A stretch of 6,155 nucleotides of DNA from Candidatus Firestoneibacteriota bacterium (GTDB lineage Bacteria; Oederibacteriota; JAAXVQ01; JAUVAV01), in NCBI GenBank assembly GCA_030635415.1, contig DAOVYW010000150.1, forward strand, positions 1 to 6,155. The letters run 5' to 3'. The position numbers and the translations under genes are program-made. A model generated the notes under the pieces. That model made no database searches and had not been told where the DNA came from. It saw only the letters and a list, made by a program, of their open reading frames with translations. Position 1 is the stretch's first letter; each line of letters opens with the position of its first letter. This document shows positions 5,709-6,155 of this stretch, piece by piece.

Positions 5709-6155
5709 ATGCCAATTAAAGAGAACATTAGAAATATTGCGATTGTGGCTCACGTGGACCATGGGAAAACCACGCTGATTGATGCCATGCTTAAACAAAG
5801 CGGTGCTTTCGGTGACCGCGAGACCGTCACCGAGCGCGTCATGGACACTAATCCGCTTGAGCGGGAACGCGGCATCACGATCTTTTCCAAACATGCCTCC
5901 ATCAATAAAAACGGGGTAAAAATAAACATCATTGATACGCCCGGACACGCGGATTTCGGCGGCGAAGTGGAACGGATTATGCAAATGGTGGACGGTATTC
6001 TGCTTTTAGTGGATGCTGCCGAAGGTCCGCTGCCACAGACCAAATTTGTTCTGAAAAAGGCCCTGGCGCGCGGTTTGCGGGCCGTGGTTTTGATTAATAA
6101 AATCGACCGGCCGGATGCCCAGCCGCATGACACCCTGGATAAAATCTTCGACCTC
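5709..6155 (+). CDS. typA: Translational GTPase TypA/BipA, N-terminal part
   Basis: The first 149 codons are present; the family is about 600 residues, so roughly three quarters lies beyond the right edge. TypA is a ribosome-binding GTPase related to EF-G and LepA that helps ribosome assembly and growth under stress, notably cold. The start MPIKENIRNIAIVAHVDHGK is the family's typical one. All visible G motifs are intact: G1 AHVDHGKT (14-21), G2 RGIT (54-57), G3 DTPGH (76-80) and G4 NKID (130-133). The stretch VMDTNPLERERGIT (44-57) separates it from EF-G and LepA. The ATG at 5709 is chosen by homology. The only SD-like purine run, AGAGGAAAGAGG (5681-5692), ends 16 bases upstream, which is unusually far. 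The gene is divergent from the cyclase gene, with a 498-base gap between them. The residues after G2 (IFSKHASI) differ slightly from the usual ILAKNTAV-like sequence. Confidence 0.95.
   Translation, partial: MPIKENIRNIAIVAHVDHGKTTLIDAMLKQSGAFGDRETVTERVMDTNPLERERGITIFSKHASINKNGVKINIIDTPGHADFGGEVERIMQMVDGILLLVDAAEGPLPQTKFVLKKALARGLRAVVLINKIDRPDAQPHDTLDKIFDL

Noticed and set aside
5750..6133. Minus-strand open frame of 127 codons opposite typA
   Set aside because: The plus strand encodes intact GTPase motifs over the same bases, so the minus-strand frame is a by-product of codon composition.
1..6155. CRISPR array, tRNA, rRNA, prophage or defence genes
   Set aside because: No regularly spaced direct repeats, cloverleaf or rRNA-like sequence, and no protein of those classes was seen on either strand.

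Overview
The window carries five genes on the minus strand and one on the plus strand. It looks like ordinary chromosomal bacterial DNA: about half GC by eye, tight gene packing, Shine-Dalgarno (SD) sites and a TypA/BipA GTPase. No phylum can be assigned with confidence. Strong SD sites, a TTG start and a dispersed-repeat-like GTCATTCCGGC motif between genes fit many lineages, including poorly characterised environmental ones.

Layout from right to left. The plus strand starts the translational GTPase gene typA at 5709, which runs off the right edge. A 498-base divergent intergenic region (5211-5708) separates it from a minus-strand diguanylate cyclase gene (5210-4212). That region holds a REP- or MITE-like pair of inverted GTCATTCCGGC motifs, a strong hairpin and a weak candidate promoter on each side. 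After an 84-base gap with a small inverted repeat comes a compact minus-strand cluster: a GH65 glycoside phosphorylase/hydrolase (TTG start at 4127), a GT4 glycosyltransferase (4-base ATGA overlap), holo-ACP synthase acpS (2 bases downstream) and the first 69 codons of an N-acetylglucosamine-6-phosphate deacetylase-like gene (1 base downstream), which leaves the window at position 1.

How the genes may work together. The spacing of the last four genes says they are translated from one message. GH65 and GT4 act on glucosides from opposite sides. GH65 enzymes usually split an alpha-glucosidic disaccharide with phosphate to give beta-glucose-1-phosphate, and GT4 enzymes use nucleotide sugars to build glycosidic bonds. 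The NagA-like protein feeds amino sugars into central metabolism. AcpS is a housekeeping enzyme that arms acyl carrier protein and may simply share the transcript. The cyclase probably makes cyclic di-GMP with product inhibition and is likely its own transcription unit. No defence system, CRISPR array, RNA gene, transposase gene or clearly new system is visible. The observations most worth following are the GH65-GT4 pair of unknown specificity, the N-terminal domain of the cyclase and the intergenic repeat.
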